Assembly (NCBI GenBank): GCA_022478985.1
Contig: JAKSZP010014931.1
Location: 1 to 64,000 of the forward strand
Direction: 5' to 3'
Origin: Massospora cicadina
Taxonomy: Eukaryota; Entomophthoromycota; Entomophthoromycetes; Entomophthorales; Entomophthoraceae
DNA length: 64,000 bases
Shown here: positions 10,660 through 23,330 of the stretch, one piece after another
How positions within the stretch are numbered: the first letter of the stretch is position 1
Layout of the letters: every line of letters starts with the position of its first letter
Position numbers and translations under genes: made by a program
The notes under the pieces: generated by a model
Database searches by the model: none
What the model saw: the letters and a program-made list of their open reading frames with translations, nothing else
What the model was told of the DNA's origin: nothing

Positions 10660-11800
10660 ATGGTATGAATGGTCTTCACCCCTAGCAGAAAGCAGAGGGC
10701 CGTGAACATCAATGTCTGTAAACTTAATTGTTGAGCTGCCCAGCTCCAAGGGGTTACGGTGGTTATGGTGGTCATAGACCGCTTCAATAAACTCTTCCTG
10801 TTAATCCTGTGATCCTCCGCTATTACCTCTGAAGAAACTGCCCGCCTATTTGTGCACCATGTGTTTTCAATGTTTGGGCTCCCACAGGATATTATCAGTG
10901 ACCATGGGTCCCAATATATGGCATGTTTTTGGAATGAGCTCTTGGCAATCTTGAAGATTACACCCTGCCACTCCATTGCATACCATCCACAGTCAGATGG
11001 TCAAACTTAACTAGACAATAAAATAAAGGAGCAGTACCTGCTTTGCTACACTTCAGCTGCTCAGGATACCTGGGCGGACGACCTACCCCTCGCCCAGTTT
11101 GCATAAAACAATGGAACATATGCATCCACTAGCTTCTCAATATATGAAGCAAACTTGCAGTATTCTCCCTCATTCTCAGTTGGCCGTTCTTTTATCTAGA
11201 AGTAAAGGTGCAGCCAATCATGCTCAGCATATTTGGGACACACAGTCCTTGGTTTGGGAGCATTTAGCTAAAGCTATAAGCGATTTTAATGGTTTGCAGA
11301 TTAAAGATGGCTCCCAGCTCACAAGATGAATGTGGGGTCATACATCATGTTTAGCACACACACCACTTGCAGTTGCAGGTGCACATGCGCAAGTTTTCAA
11401 GTAAACGCTCTGGTCCCCATTTGGTGGAAAAATACTTTGGGAATGGCTCCTTCCATCTGAAATTGCCACCCTACTGGAAGAAAAATCTGGTGTTCCGTGT
11501 CTCTGAGCAGTCCCCATTCAAAGGAGAAATTCCAGAAGACCAAGAGCCCATTGTAATTGAAAGCGTGGAATAAGCTGAGGTTGAGGGCATCCTGGCCTTC
11601 TGACAATCGGGCATGTCAATCCAGTATGTAATCATGTGGAAAAACTTTCCACCCTATGAGATAGCTGTTTTGGCGCAAAAGACTGTGCTAAAAGCTTGGA
11701 TCTTGTCAAAGATTTTCATGCCACCCACCCAGATGTTCCTCGTTCTCCCCCAAGATTGCTATGCTAATGGAGATTAGTTGCCCAAGGCACATAAAAATGT
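10660..11800 (+). pseudogene. Integrase remnant with possible chromodomain, old chromovirus
   Basis: Core motifs are visible with stops between them: a VMVVIDRFNKLF-like start, LFVHHVFSMFGLPQDIISDHGS, and CHSIAYHPQSDGQT near 10970-11005. A C-terminal stretch around 11575-11680 (EVEGILAF ... QYVIMWKNFPPYE) has the spacing of a chromodomain. Several glutamine or tryptophan positions read as stop codons. Confidence 0.75.
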
Positions 11801-11856
11801 GGCCCTCACTCATTTCCCAGTGGTAGCGCCCCCCTTTGTCAAAAGAGAAGAGTAAT

Positions 11857-13146
11857 GTAAGTCTGTGGGAGCGCCCTCTTCATTTGGATTGGGTGGTGTT
11901 CCTTTTCCCACCCAAGAAGGGGACAAGGAGGCCGGCGGCCCCCATCATCACCCAGGGCGACCTCACTCATGTGGTGATGAGTGATGGGTGATGGCGTACC
12001 CTTTGAGGATCCTCCCCAACCCCAGTCCTTATAACTGAAGAATTAATGGGGCGAATTAAGGGAATCTGTAGAGAGTTGGTAATGAATTGGCACCCACTTA
12101 GGAAAAATGGGCTGAGTACAATTAACAGCAGCAAATCTTCAACATTAATAGTTGACAATTGCAAAATCTTGGCAACAAAGCCATATGGGCGTGCATTTTC
12201 AGTAACCAAAGTATCTAGTGTTAAATCTTTGGCAAAACTTTTTAATGACATCAGGCCATTGGGAAATGTTGTTGCAGAATTAAAACCCACCCCAGACATA
12301 TTAAGAACAAATCCTGACAGTCATGTAAATTATATGAAGAATGCTCCCAATGTTTAATTGTCAGAGGAACACGCCAATGACATCAGGCCATTGGTAATGC
12401 TGAATCCAGATTAAAACCCTCCCCAGCATTATCAAAAACCCCCGTCCAACAGTTCTCATTTAGTCCAATGGACGCTGGAGCAACTGGTTGCAGGTGGGTT
12501 AGGCGTCCCAAACCTGTTCCCAACCTCATGGGAATGTCCCTAGTTGGGGTGGCATTGGGAGGTTCCTGATGCCCGTTGGGCAAGACACCGCCTCTCTAGC
12601 CATTTCACAAAAGAAAATTGTCAATTTGGGCGTCCATGAACAAACTGATAGTGTCTCAGCCTGCTGCCAAAAATTTTAAATCGGTTCAAAATAATTTGTT
12701 TTCCCCTCAATCAAAGTTTTTCAGGTTAAAAGAATAACAAGGGCCTCAATACTAAGCTTTTCTATGCTATTCCCCAAATCAATCGTCTAATTAGGCAGTC
12801 ATAACACACTGAGAAAAGTGACAGTTGATTTTCTATTTTTAAATTCAATACAATTCTGTACCCCAAATTCAATTTTTTCCTATGACGAAATTCAAACATC
12901 CATTATGAACTCACTTTTTCCAGCACCCAAACCCACGGGCCCTAGGGCCATGACAGCCTGATTTGTTGCCAGGTTGTTATACACAGTTACGGCCTATTGT
13001 TGTTTGCTGGTGAGATATCTCACTGCACAATTTAACGTCATTTGAGTAGCAGCGCCTCTAGCTTTCAGGCTTGCCTTCTGGGTTTTCAGGCATCCAAACT
13101 GGCAGGTTGGTCTAAACTTAATCTGTCGCTATCATAACAACCCTTT
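11857..13146 (+). repeat. LTR of the TGTAAGTCC family, 3' LTR of the old chromovirus
   Basis: Begins TGTAAGTCTGTGGGAGC right after the pol stop codon of the old chromovirus. The same start occurs at 21564 (+) and 43466 (-). Internal similarity to 21564-23060 is visible in several blocks, for example around 12450-12600 versus 22110-22260 and 13035-13120 versus 22955-23050. The true right end is not clear. I see no gene in it. Confidence 0.6.
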
Positions 13147-14598
13147 ATTGCAGTTGAGCAACTTCGCGCATGTGGTAGATAAGCTCTGGGTGACCACTCT
13201 TCCCCCAAGGATGTCCTGTTCCAACCTCTTCCCCCTCCTCTACCCCATTAGGATTGATAGAGGGGATTTTAGAGAGGTTGTTCAAGCCAGGGGCCACGGG
13301 CAGGCCCCTGGGACTCCCCACCCCCTGGCAATTTTTGCAAAAATATATAAAAATTGCTTTGACAACCTAAGATCCGGTATACAAATTCTGGGCTGGGGAG
13401 CTAGTCCAAGCTGGCTAAAGCAGAAAATCAAATTGGGGCACAATTTGGGTTTTAGACTAGGCATCAAATGAATCAGCCCAGCTGCCTCAGACCCCTAGGA
13501 TAGATTTAGGCAGTTCAAATCATGTGAGCAGCCCAACTCAGGTTAGGTCCCAGATAAGCACCATCAAGCTGGCTTTGGCCCAAAAATGTGGAACAATTCA
13601 TAAAAGGTTTTAATTTTTGCCAGGACCTTGAGCATCCCCACTCCCCTCCCCACCAGACAACCAGATCCCATTGCCAACCCACAAATGACTATTTCCATAG
13701 CAGCTCCTAGGCGATTTTCCAATTCTTAAGGCAACAGCCCTGCCCAGGGTCTGTTGCCAGTTAAGTTTCTTACTCTCCTTGCGCTTGGCAAAAAGATAAA
13801 CCTCGCTACCCTTGTTCAGCTTGTCGCAGCCCCCATCTTCTCTATTTACATATAATAAACTTTTGCTAATCAATCCGGTGAACCATGACTTTGCCAGATC
13901 CTCCTTCTGATGCTCATTGACTGAATTATCTGTCAATCAACCCCACCACCTGGCATCAAATCATGAATTTATTAATTCAATTTTGAATCAGATGATGAAT
14001 CTGCTTCATTGACCACTGTCACATGCCCATTTGGTGTGAGTCCAACTTTCTCTCTGCCATTGGCTCTCCATAAGCCGCTATTTAGTTGAGGCAGTGCCAG
14101 AGCACCTCTGTTCCGTCATTTGCGGAATTGAGACCCTTACTTGATCTGCCAGCTAATGATCTCACTCGCTTTAGGGGCTTGGAGCACCCCATTCAGGAAA
14201 AGCTCAGCTTCATGCTCTGAATGGCCACCCTTTTCACCATGCACTCACAGTTGATCACAAGCTGGACCTTGTACCAGCCCTTGCTGACCAGCGACCTTAT
14301 TCTATTAAAATTAAAAGTCTAACAACCACAAACACAAGAGGAGTTGTCATCCTCCCTGCATCCTCTGCCCTTGGGGGTTGCCCCTGCAAGACTTGTGTTG
14401 CCCCCATCACAACCATCTGGTTTACTTTGGGGCCCTTCATTATGTTCCTAAATTTTTGCTTTCCTCATTTTCTCACAAGATTTTCGCTCATTATAGTCAT
14501 TTGGAACGCTGTGCCCATTGAATTCTGGGCTCTCCACTGGGTGTTCATGCACCCTGACTAGAAAGCTCAGTTTAATCTTTATTAGGGGGTCCATGATA
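13147..14598 (+). repeat. 5'-truncated LTR, second subfamily
   Basis: This segment matches, in reverse orientation, the complete solo LTR at 41820-43466. It enters about 95 bp after the LTR start (CAGTTGAGCAAC) and ends CCATGATA at 14598 where the complete copy ends CCATGACA. Shared blocks include the AGGCCCCTGGG region and the TCTTGCAGGGGCAACCCCC region. The beginning is missing or replaced by the preceding LTR. Confidence 0.65.
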
Positions 14599-14629
14599 GT
14601 CATCAGGAAAAGGGCTCCTAATGATTGGC

Positions 14630-16110
14630 CCCTCAATGGAACAACTCCCTGTTGATAAGTCCAACCAGATGGGAGGCTGAAAAAAGGCATAAAACCCCGA
14701 TGTACCCACACCAAGCCCAACACATGGGCAGTCAGCAACCTCATCTGAGCACAGTGGCTCATTGGGGATTGAAGCTGATGCCACCAATCATCCTCCCTCC
14801 TAAAAGCACAGCCCATTTTGTACTTAAAGTGTCACCCCTCTCAATAGACAAGTAGACTGGGATGGCAGCTGAATACCCAGTTACTCCTTTCTGGATAACA
14901 AAATCCTTGTCCTGACAAAATCATGCCAACCGTACACCTCCAACCTGCCACCCCTCCTTAGCAACACCTACCATAAAAAGATTAGCATCTGTTTGAGACT
15001 TGATGCATAACCTAAATAATCCTCATACCTGTGGGTCAGTCAGCCATCAATAATCATTGTGACCACAAATGCTAAAGGTATAGATAGCATATAAACTAGG
15101 CAAGTAAAATTTATCATTTTAAAAGCTAACAATCATATTGACCTAATTTTAAGATCTAAAACATGAGCATACACTCAGCGTGAAATGAATAAAACTCAAA
15201 CAGAGACCCCAAATATCACCTGTGGTCCCAACAGATTAAGTGCCAGGTGCTTTGGTCAGGCCATGTGGCAATCATCACGTTGAATAATAGCATTGAATGA
15301 AATTTGTGTAGGAGACACATTCTGGAATAATCCTGGTGGCCATAGCCCATGATAGGAGAACAGGTAAAGCTTTCTGAGTATCTATTGTATATGCATCACC
15401 CAAATCCAAGAAAACAAACAATTCTGGAAATTTCTATCAGAAATTTAAACTGACGCTGCAACAATTATAGCAGGTGACTTTAATTGTTGAACAAATGCTA
15501 GTAGAGACACATTCTTAACTTGAAGCTGGTTCCCTAGTATGGCAGAAGATATGCTGCTGTACCTTGTGACATTGGGGATTGTATAATGATTGATGAGGAG
15601 GAGGATGACCCCATGAACCTTATGCAGTGGGAGTACAACTCTAAAGTTTAACCGGTTAGTGGCTCCAGACTGGACCATGTAATGGTCTCATCCAACCTCA
15701 TACAGGCTATGTCACATAGTGAATTCTCCATAAATGCAGAGAGTGACCACATGATAGTTCAAGTAGCCATCGATCTGGGCGATACCCCACCACCTTGAGA
15801 GTGGAAAATATCTTCCTCCACGTTTCAGGACAAGAGTGGCACTATACAGTTGAAAAGTGGTTTGATCAAATTATAGATTATCTGGACGATCAGGAGGGCA
15901 TGAATCCCCTAGACCACTGGAAAAGAATTTAATAAAAGCTCATGAAGGATAGTGCCAAGTACAAGAAAACCAAAACCTACAAACTTAATGCTGCCACTAA
16001 ACAGCTAAAGAGTGCCCTAGATACCCTGAAGCAAGAGTGGCGGGTCAACGATGTATTGTGGCGGGAGTATCAAAAAAACACACAAACAATAACAAGCACT
16101 CAAATAAAGA
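14630..16110 (+). mobile_element. Truncated LINE fragment with APE endonuclease (family B)
   Basis: Translated pieces match the LINE at 37368-44685 step by step. They include the AGDFNC box near 15472-15490, DHVMVSSNLIQ near 15675-15705, SDHMIVQV near 15745-15765, and the lysine-rich linker AATKQLKSALDTLKQEWR at 15980-16040. The order is the end of ORF1, EN, then the EN-RT linker, and it stops where the next element begins near 16110-16160. Stops are scattered, so it is a dead fragment. The endonuclease would nick target DNA for target-primed reverse transcription. Confidence 0.7.
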
Positions 16111-16289
16111 AGCTTTTCTTTCCCTTAAGCATCACTTTTGTTTACAGTGATTAAATTGATTCAACTAATCACAACTTGTCTTAATTGTGCCGTCCAATAA
16201 GAGGATGGAAAAGATACCTCACTGAACTCACACACCTATGCAGCAGGGATGAAGGGGAACATCATGGGCCAGAAGTCCCAGCCACTCAA

Positions 16290-17030
16290 CTTTAACCGTA
16301 GTGCAAAAAAAGGGACCATATGTCCCAGACAGTGAATATCATAAGACGGTCCAAGATTTTCACCAAACTGGCAACATCAGCCACGCATTTCCCAAGTCCT
16401 CACGTGAATTTGGTGTGCGCATTAACTTTGGCGTTGAGGAACCTCTACATTATGAAGCAGTTTGTCAGGCTATCTCAAGACGCTTCCCATAAGCTGTAAG
16501 CTTGACTGAAAAACTCATGATGGGAACCTTTAACCTTGTATTTGCTACTGCCAAGGCCATAAATGCAGCCATAGCTACCCCATTTGTAATCATCTACACT
16601 AAGCTAAAAGTATTCAAGGATCCTGAACAAATTACAGCCAATATCCCAATCACATTCACCCTTTTTTAGGATGATAAAAACTTGTATATAGTACTAGAAG
16701 GACTCCCAACTACTGAAAAGTGAGACTACCTGGAGGCAACGCTAACAAGCGTCCTGAGAGCATATGGAGAACAATTTTATTTTGAAACTGGAGAAATCCG
16801 CCTCTTTCCCCACCTGGCTACAGACAAGGCTGTAGCAATGATACGCCCAGGCATGGATGCTGATGGTGACATCAATGCATTCCAACGCAATGAGTACATT
16901 TTAGACCCAATGGGGAATCATTCTTTCCCTTTCTAAGTCCGCCCAGAAAATAACCCGCCCATATGTACAAGCTGCAACAAGGTAGGGCATAAAAACTATG
17001 CCTGTCAGCTACATGGGAGGAATTAATTTT
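16290..17030 (+). pseudogene. LINE ORF1 remnant with CCHC knuckle
   Basis: The frame starting near 16301 (GPYVPDSEYHKTVQDF) continues through three stops into ICTSCNKVGHKNYACQL (about 16960-17010), a C-X2-C-X4-H-X4-C knuckle. The layout resembles ORF1 of the intact LINE at 27184-33250, where an RNA-binding-like domain is followed by one knuckle. ORF1 proteins coat LINE RNA. Confidence 0.65.
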
Positions 17031-17779
17031 ATTGAGTGTGAAGAAATTCTGAAGGATATAGATCAGGGGGACGCATTAACAGCCCGCCTCTGAGGATCAC
17101 AGGCTAACTATGAGGTGGTCTAACCAATCTTCCAGAGGAACGTAAAGAAGCTAAGATGGCCAAAAAGGCAGCGGAGAAGGCCAAGCATAAGGAGGAGAAG
17201 GAAGCAGAAGCTCAGGAGGAAGCGGCCAAGCGCAATATTGAGCAACAACATAAGCACCACTATAGTATGACCTCCCCTAAGACAGCCCAGCAGCCTCAAG
17301 ATAATGAGCAATGGGCATTTCAATCATAAATGGACAACGCACATTTCCTACCTGTACAAAACGGAGCCCAACCCATTCAAGTACCAGTCAACAAACCCCT
17401 TTCACAAGCCAACAGTTTCTCAACCCTCAACAGGATGGAGTACAACAGTGCTCACTGTACGGAGATCCTAAATCGGAACTCTGGGCCACCAGAATGGCAA
17501 TCAAGTACACCACCAGACCAAACCATTTAAAGAGTCCTATGACTAGTTCCAAATACAAGCAAGCCACCTCAGCCGCACAGGGTCAATCTGGACTTATGCA
17601 GTCATAGAAGGCGTGCTGGGCTCATTAACAATTGGCTCTCAACATAGCAGGACTCTCATTCAATAATTCCATGGATAAGAAAAGAGGGCTCATTCTAATC
17701 CCCCTGGTGGACGTGCTTGCCTTGCAGTAGTGCAAGTGCACCACTGGAAAGTAGGAAGAGTGGTCCAGGCTATTTCTCC

Positions 17780-19100
17780 CTTTGCAAACATTCTGTAACA
17801 GCTTTTGTGGATTTGTAGTCAAAGCATCAGCTGCCATCACAATCACCAACTACTACTCTCATTTGAAAGGAAGTTTTCTATTCCTGGCCTTCAGATGTGA
17901 GAAACAATCATATCAGGCCACTTCAGTATATGCCCCTGTTGAAGTGGACAAAAGTGAAAGGTTTCTGAGTGTGTGAATTTTATATGACCACATTATACAG
18001 CTTGGGATTAATTAAGCTTTAATTTATTTAAATTTATGGTTTGCATATTTTAAGTTAGCTTATTGATTAAGCTTTGGATGACAATTTAGTTATGTCGTCT
18101 AGGTGGCAATAATAACTGAATGAAAGGTCAATTGTAATTCTCATAGGATCATATCCAATGATAATTATGGCTACAATTTTGTTGGGGATTGTTGCCAACA
18201 ATTTGGAGATGAGTAAGTTGGCTCGCATTTGGCAATTACTCATGGGAAATCATCAGGTTTGGTAGTAGACATGTGGAATGATACAAATGGCGATTTAAAT
18301 ATGCTATTCCTCATGAATATCAGTTGAAATACTTCATAAATATAAATTAATATTTCTTTTTTGTCAGCTATGCATGCTGAGACCATTGTGGTTAACACGA
18401 TTTACCCCTAATACATGTCCTCCCATACTTCTGCCTATAAATATTCCCTTGTTTTATTAATAATAAACACCTTAGACCTATAGTTTATATTTATTATATC
18501 TTGTAGTTTATCTGCTTCTTTTGAAGAGAGTCCTTGTCTAAGTGTCAACACCAGAGTGAGGCCAAAGTCATTTAAATTCTTATATATTGCCAGAGTGAGG
18601 CTGAAGTCACTTATTATCATCCACCAGAGTAGGGCCAGGTCTACCCATTTATTTAAACTTGACTAAGCTAATTGTCTTCATACAATTAGCAAGTTTGTGT
18701 TTATTTCCGGAATCTTTAGTTAAGTGAACCTGTGCACCAGTGAAAACCCCATGGTTTTATACTGAGCAACATAAATAACTTGTACCTTCCAGTTGAAACA
18801 ATTTAACCAGAGGACTTCAATTGCTGGCTGTACGGAACTTGTGACAGATGGCCAAATGTCACAAACCTGCCAATAGGATCAAACCAATTACAGCAATTAA
18901 TGACAACAAAAGGCCTTCTAGATGCCAAGCCATTCTCAGAATAATATTTTCCAAATCTGAAGCGGCCAGTATTGTGGTAATTAACTAATCAGCACCACTA
19001 GAATGGATTGGATATTCATACCCATGTCATTGAAATCACAAGCTGAAGATTTAGCAACAATCAACCTACATCTATCAGAACACAGAATGGTGAAATTAGT
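17780..19100 (+). pseudogene. LINE AP-endonuclease remnant split by a solo LTR
   Basis: The first half ends ...CEKQSYQATSVYAPVEVDKS up to CTGAG at 17965-17969. After the LTR the frame resumes at CTGAG (18762-18766) with SNINNLYLPVETI and the catalytic-type EDFNC (usually GDFNC). Removing the LTR plus one CTGAG restores one continuous reading frame across the junction, which is direct support for the insertion. The first residue of GDFNC has changed to E. Confidence 0.75.
17970..18761 (+). repeat. Solo LTR with perfect CTGAG target duplication
   Basis: 792 bp beginning TGTGTGAATTTTATATGACC and ending GGTTTTATA, flanked on both sides by CTGAG. A TATA-like TATAAATATTCCC near 18435 and AATAATAAACACC near 18460 fit an LTR promoter and poly(A) site. 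The terminal CA has become TA. No coding sequence is seen. Solo LTRs arise by recombination between two LTRs. The family is not represented elsewhere in the window. Confidence 0.8.
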
Positions 19101-19399
19101 ATCCAATCAAAGGAAGAACCATCCAAGAACCACCGATGAAAAAGGATGCTGCCAAAGAACGTGAATCTGGTCCAAGTAGAAGATCAGACAAAAAGACATG
19201 TAGATGAATAGCCAAATGCACTGACTCTGAAACCTTATGGAAGCAGTGGCAAAAAGTTAAAAAAGGAAATTCTATCCGCCCCAGCTCACGCAGCCTCCCG
19301 TTACACAAGGAAGGAAATAGCAGAACTTTCCAAAGCTCAGAGAACATTAAATTATCTTTAAAGATACCCACTCCATATCTGCTACTCAACACAGTGAGC

Positions 19400-20640
19400 T
19401 AGAGATTGGGTGAAACAGACTCTAATTGTCAAGAAACATAAACAACTCCAAATGCATATGGAGGCCCTCCAAGCAGGTGCCAGATGGGCCATTCATAGTG
19501 ATCAACCATCCAAGTTTTTCTATCAGACTTACAAAATGAGGTCCAAAAATGCCAGTGTCACCGAACTCCAAACATGTGAAGGCCAAACCATTAGTAACCA
19601 GAAGAGGTAGCGTCCAGCACTCACTCCTACTACTCAGAACTGTATAAGGCGGCCCCAACATAGTATGCTTCTAAGGATTACTTTATTAATGTTGTCCCCA
19701 ACCAAGCCGAGAATTTAGCCAACCTTGTTGACCCCATAATGGAGGATGAGCTAGCACAGGCTATATTAAGACTGCCTATTAACGAGTCACCATGACCATA
19801 CGGCAGCCCCTATGAGTACTACAAAGCACACTATGAAGTAATAAAGAAGCCCATGCTATTTCTCTTTAACTCAAGTCTGCAAGAGGGGAGGGTGATCCCA
19901 GAAGGCGCGGACTCCTATACCTTAGTGCTCTACAAAAAGGGGACTTTACTGACCCAAACAACTGGCTCCCAATATCTCTAATCAACGCAGATTTGAAGAT
20001 AATGGGAAAGCTAATAGTTAAGCGTCTCTCAGAAAAAGCCAAGGAGTGCATTACCCCACAACAGCATAATTTCACCTCAGGGAAGAGCATTTGGGATAAC
20101 ATCCACCAAGTAACAAACACACTTGGAGGAGCATTCAAGGGCATGCTCTACTTTCTAGATCAAGCCAAGTCATACAACAGAGTAGACTGGGAATACTTGG
20201 CGGCAATACTTCACAGACAGGGATTCATCAAACCCTTTTTCTCATGGATAGCGAACAATCATCTGTCATCCACCTTCTCAGTTCTAGGGACTGCATTCAT
20301 TTCAACTTCTGTCACACCAGAAAGAGGCCTTTGTCAAGGGGACCCACTTATCCCTATCCTGTACAACCTCACAATTGACCCCTCCTACAGGTAATAGAGA
20401 AACAGCTAGCTGGTATAGAGTGCAAGGGGAAAAACCACTTAAGGTTTTGGTCTTCACGGATGACTGTGTGGTAGGGGTCTTTTCAAAGGCGGATTCCAAA
20501 AAAGTATAGAAGATAGTCAGCCTATATGAAAAAGCCTCCCAAGCCAAACTCAAAAAAACCAAATCACAAGCCTTGGTGCTATCAAATGCTAAGCGCCTAG
20601 GCCCTAAAAACAAGAGGACAAAAAGAAAAGTCACAGAATA
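19400..20640 (+). pseudogene. LINE reverse transcriptase remnant
   Basis: RT blocks of the non-LTR type are clear: LQEGRVIPEG, NNWLPISLINADLKIMGKLI, FTSGKSIWDNIHQVTN, LYFLDQAKSYNRVDWEYL and RGLCQGDPLIPILYNLTIDP (about 20325-20390). The FADD box is only approximate near 20450 (FTDDCVVGVF). Several stops and a frame change precede 19990. The same gene continues to a Cys-containing C-terminal domain near 21500-21560 (THWQCTVC), where an LTR cuts it. Confidence 0.8.
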
Positions 20641-21563
20641 AGCAAAGTGAAGAAGTGTAAAAATCCAGCTTTATCCCACAACCCTTTAAGATGCCTTTCC
20701 CAAAGGAACCATCAGACACCTAGGGATCCCCATCACAAGTGCGGGTATAGCGACTCAAGAGGTGGAAGATAAGATACTTCAGGATATCCAAAGAACAGTG
20801 GCAAGGTGGAAGTTCAGGAAGACAACTCTGGATGAAAAATGTCGCCTAGCTAATACTATGCTTTTCTTAAAAATTTGGTATCCTGCACATGCTAGTGCCT
20901 TTAGCAAATTTTTTTAAAAACTCACGTCAATTATACAGCCCTGGTTCTGGGGATCATGCTCCCCCCAGCCAGGATCACCACACTAAGGGGCCAACTTTTG
21001 GAGGAGGGATGGGGTTAATTGACCCTGAACGCAATGCTGTGAACAGCTTCATGAAATTTATCAGTGCTGCGACCTCACAAAAGGGAGTACGCCTCCATGG
21101 GCATCTGCAGCAAGGACCCAAATAGTTAAAAACTAGGCCTCAGGAATCCAGGATCCCCAACCACCCTATTCAATTACCTAGGTTTACGCCCAGGGTTAGT
21201 AGAGCCATGTGACGCGATGCCAGAGGCCAAGATGATGCTCCTTTATTTCAAAATATTAAAAATTGCACCAAGGTCCAAACTCAAACTACAAAGAATGTGC
21301 CATCAGTGAAAATGGAAAATCTAAAACTTGATCAGCACCCATCACCACCAGCCAATGCAAATTCTGAGGGCCCTAGCATCCATTCAATCCCAGAGCTGGA
21401 TTTATGGGGAATAATTACCCTCCTGAGCTCCATAGTACCACTTAGAGAATTTTGAGCAAGCCTCTACTCCACCCCAAAAATTAAAACCCTGCATTGAAGG
21501 GTCACTAATCACCTTTTTTGCACAGGGGAGCGCTCAAACGCCACGCACTGGCAGTGCACAGTG

Positions 21564-23330
21564 TGTAAGTCCAGTGGAACGTCCCCTCTGCATGGACCAG
21601 GCAGTTTTCCCATGTCCTAATAAAAAGGGTCCAAAGAAGGAAGCTTTACCTCTCATCACACATGGCAACCTCACCCATGTGGTAGACGAGCACTGGGTAA
21701 CAGCTCCCCCTCTTAAGATTCCTCTCCCAATTCCCGCACTTGCCTCCACCAAATTAGTTTACTAAATCAAGGAAATCAGCATAGAAATCATTGGTAACCA
21801 TCATCCCCATGAGTTGGATGGACTTTATAAAACTGACGACACCAAATCCTTGAAATCAAAGTTGAAATGTCTGAAATCTACAGGAATAAAGCCTGATGGG
21901 CGAGTAACTAGTAGTTGGAAAGGGACAAGTAATGAATTCTAGGTCAAACTTACCGATGGCATTAAGCCATTGAGCAGTATGGTTGCTGACGCCAAACCCC
22001 CTCAAAATTGTCAGGGACAATCCCCAACTGACATGTATCCTCATTGGGGACTGTTGCCAATAGTTTGAAATCCCCATTTCAAAAATAGGGATTGGTGTTT
22101 GATGGTACCCATTTGGCTAGATGAACGCTCCAGTAACTGAGCATGGGCAGGTTGGCCATCCTGAACACATTTCTGACCCGTTGGGACTGCCCCTACATGG
22201 GGTGCTCTGGGAGATTCCTGTTGCCCATCAGGCCACATGCCATTGCACTAACTGATGGAAATGCAGTAAAGCCTCAGGTTAGTCATTCGTGGATAAGCTG
22301 GTATTGACTCGTCCTGCTGCCAATTCCCTCAATGTCAGTTCAGATTTAAGTCGTTATTTCCCCTTCCCTTGAAAATTCGCTGGGTTATGTCAAAATTTGA
22401 GGGCCCAATTTCATGATTTGGCAAGCTGACCCTAATCAAACACTATTTAATCAGTTGCATAATACTGAGAAAATTGTTGGTCAATTTTTTACTTTTCACT
22501 TTCAATAAAATTGCCCACAAGTTCCCAAATTTTTACATCTTGTTTTAAATTTTTCTCGCAAAGTTCTCAATGGCACTAATATGGTGGCCCATTGGTCCCT
22601 ACATTGGATGGGCTATATCAGTTTTGATCGTCACAATTGCTTCCACCATAGTCAACAAGATCCATTGAGCACAAAATTTCTGTGAATTTAATCCAGTTGT
22701 TGAAGCTATTTGCTACCAGGATATTAGAATCCTGTGGTCTCACATATCTCACCTTCATGCAAGGATCCGCCCCCTTACCTCTGTTTTGGTGATGAATTTT
22801 TCCATTGAAAATCCCAAAGCAGCTAATCCAGTAGTGCAACCTCTGGCAGCAAGGCCCGCATGGTCTGGAGTTGTAACTGCTTAGTTCATTTTCAGTTTTC
22901 TTTTCACGCTCAATGCACATCAGAGAGCCATTGTAGCCCAGCTTCCTGCACCATACAACGTCATTCAAGCGGCAATGCCACTGGAATTCTGGCTTTCTTT
23001 TTTGGTGCTTTTGCATCCCAGCTGGCAGGCCAGTCTAAACTTTTTATGCCATTTTCTTGACATAGTGTGCAACGAAGAAATTTCACTACACCACATATAT
23101 GTTTCATGTAAAATGCGGTAAGACTCTGTGAGGAATTGGTGCGCTTAGCACAGCTATGATCCACAAATCCCAACCACACAGCTGAAGACTGGCTCTTCCA
23201 GGATGGGTCAAAGCATCGAGACCTTGATTGCAACAAGATAATTTTTGTCCTAGCGTTATGGGTGATCCATAGTAACATGGTTGCCACCACTGCAAGCCCA
23301 CAAGGGTCTGACCCAGCTAGGGTGTAGGAA
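21564..23330 (+). repeat. LTR of the TGTAAGTCC family inside the LINE C-terminal domain
   Basis: Starts TGTAAGTCCAGTGGAACG directly after the LINE codons for HWQCTVC. It aligns in blocks with the LTR at 11857. The right end and target duplication (expected CAGTG) could not be located, so 23330 is approximate. It may be a solo LTR with a rearranged 3' side. ORFs within it show no recognisable domain. Confidence 0.55.

Larger units (their letters stand above)
8579..11856 (+). mobile_element. Decayed Ty3/gypsy chromovirus, pol remnant
   Basis: Plus-strand RT, RNase H and integrase fragments with many stops and frame changes run to a pol stop codon at about 11854-11856. Directly after it an LTR begins (TGTAAGTC at 11857) behind a purine-rich stretch AAAAGAGAAGAG. 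Nothing recognisable as gag or protease survives between 8579 and 9240; that 660-bp stretch holds no gene I can support. No 5' LTR of the same family was found to the left. Confidence 0.75.
16160..21563 (+). mobile_element. Decayed LINE with ORF1, EN and RT (interrupted by a solo LTR)
   Basis: The parts lie in order: an ORF1-like region with a CCHC knuckle (16290-17030), a lysine/alanine/glutamate-rich stretch (17130-17300), EN halves (17780-17969 and 18762-19100), RT (19400-20640) and the start of a C-terminal Cys-rich domain (to 21563). It is interrupted by an LTR at 17970-18761 and cut at 21564 by another. Stops are dispersed throughout. Confidence 0.75.

Noticed and set aside
13037..14603. 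GTCAT/GTCAT as target duplication of the LTR at 13147-14598
   Set aside because: GTCAT at 13037 lies within sequence shared with 22955-23050, so the match is probably coincidental.
22618..23301. Minus-strand ORFs of 65-132 codons
   Set aside because: No recognisable domain; inside an LTR-family repeat and not conserved with the sister copy.
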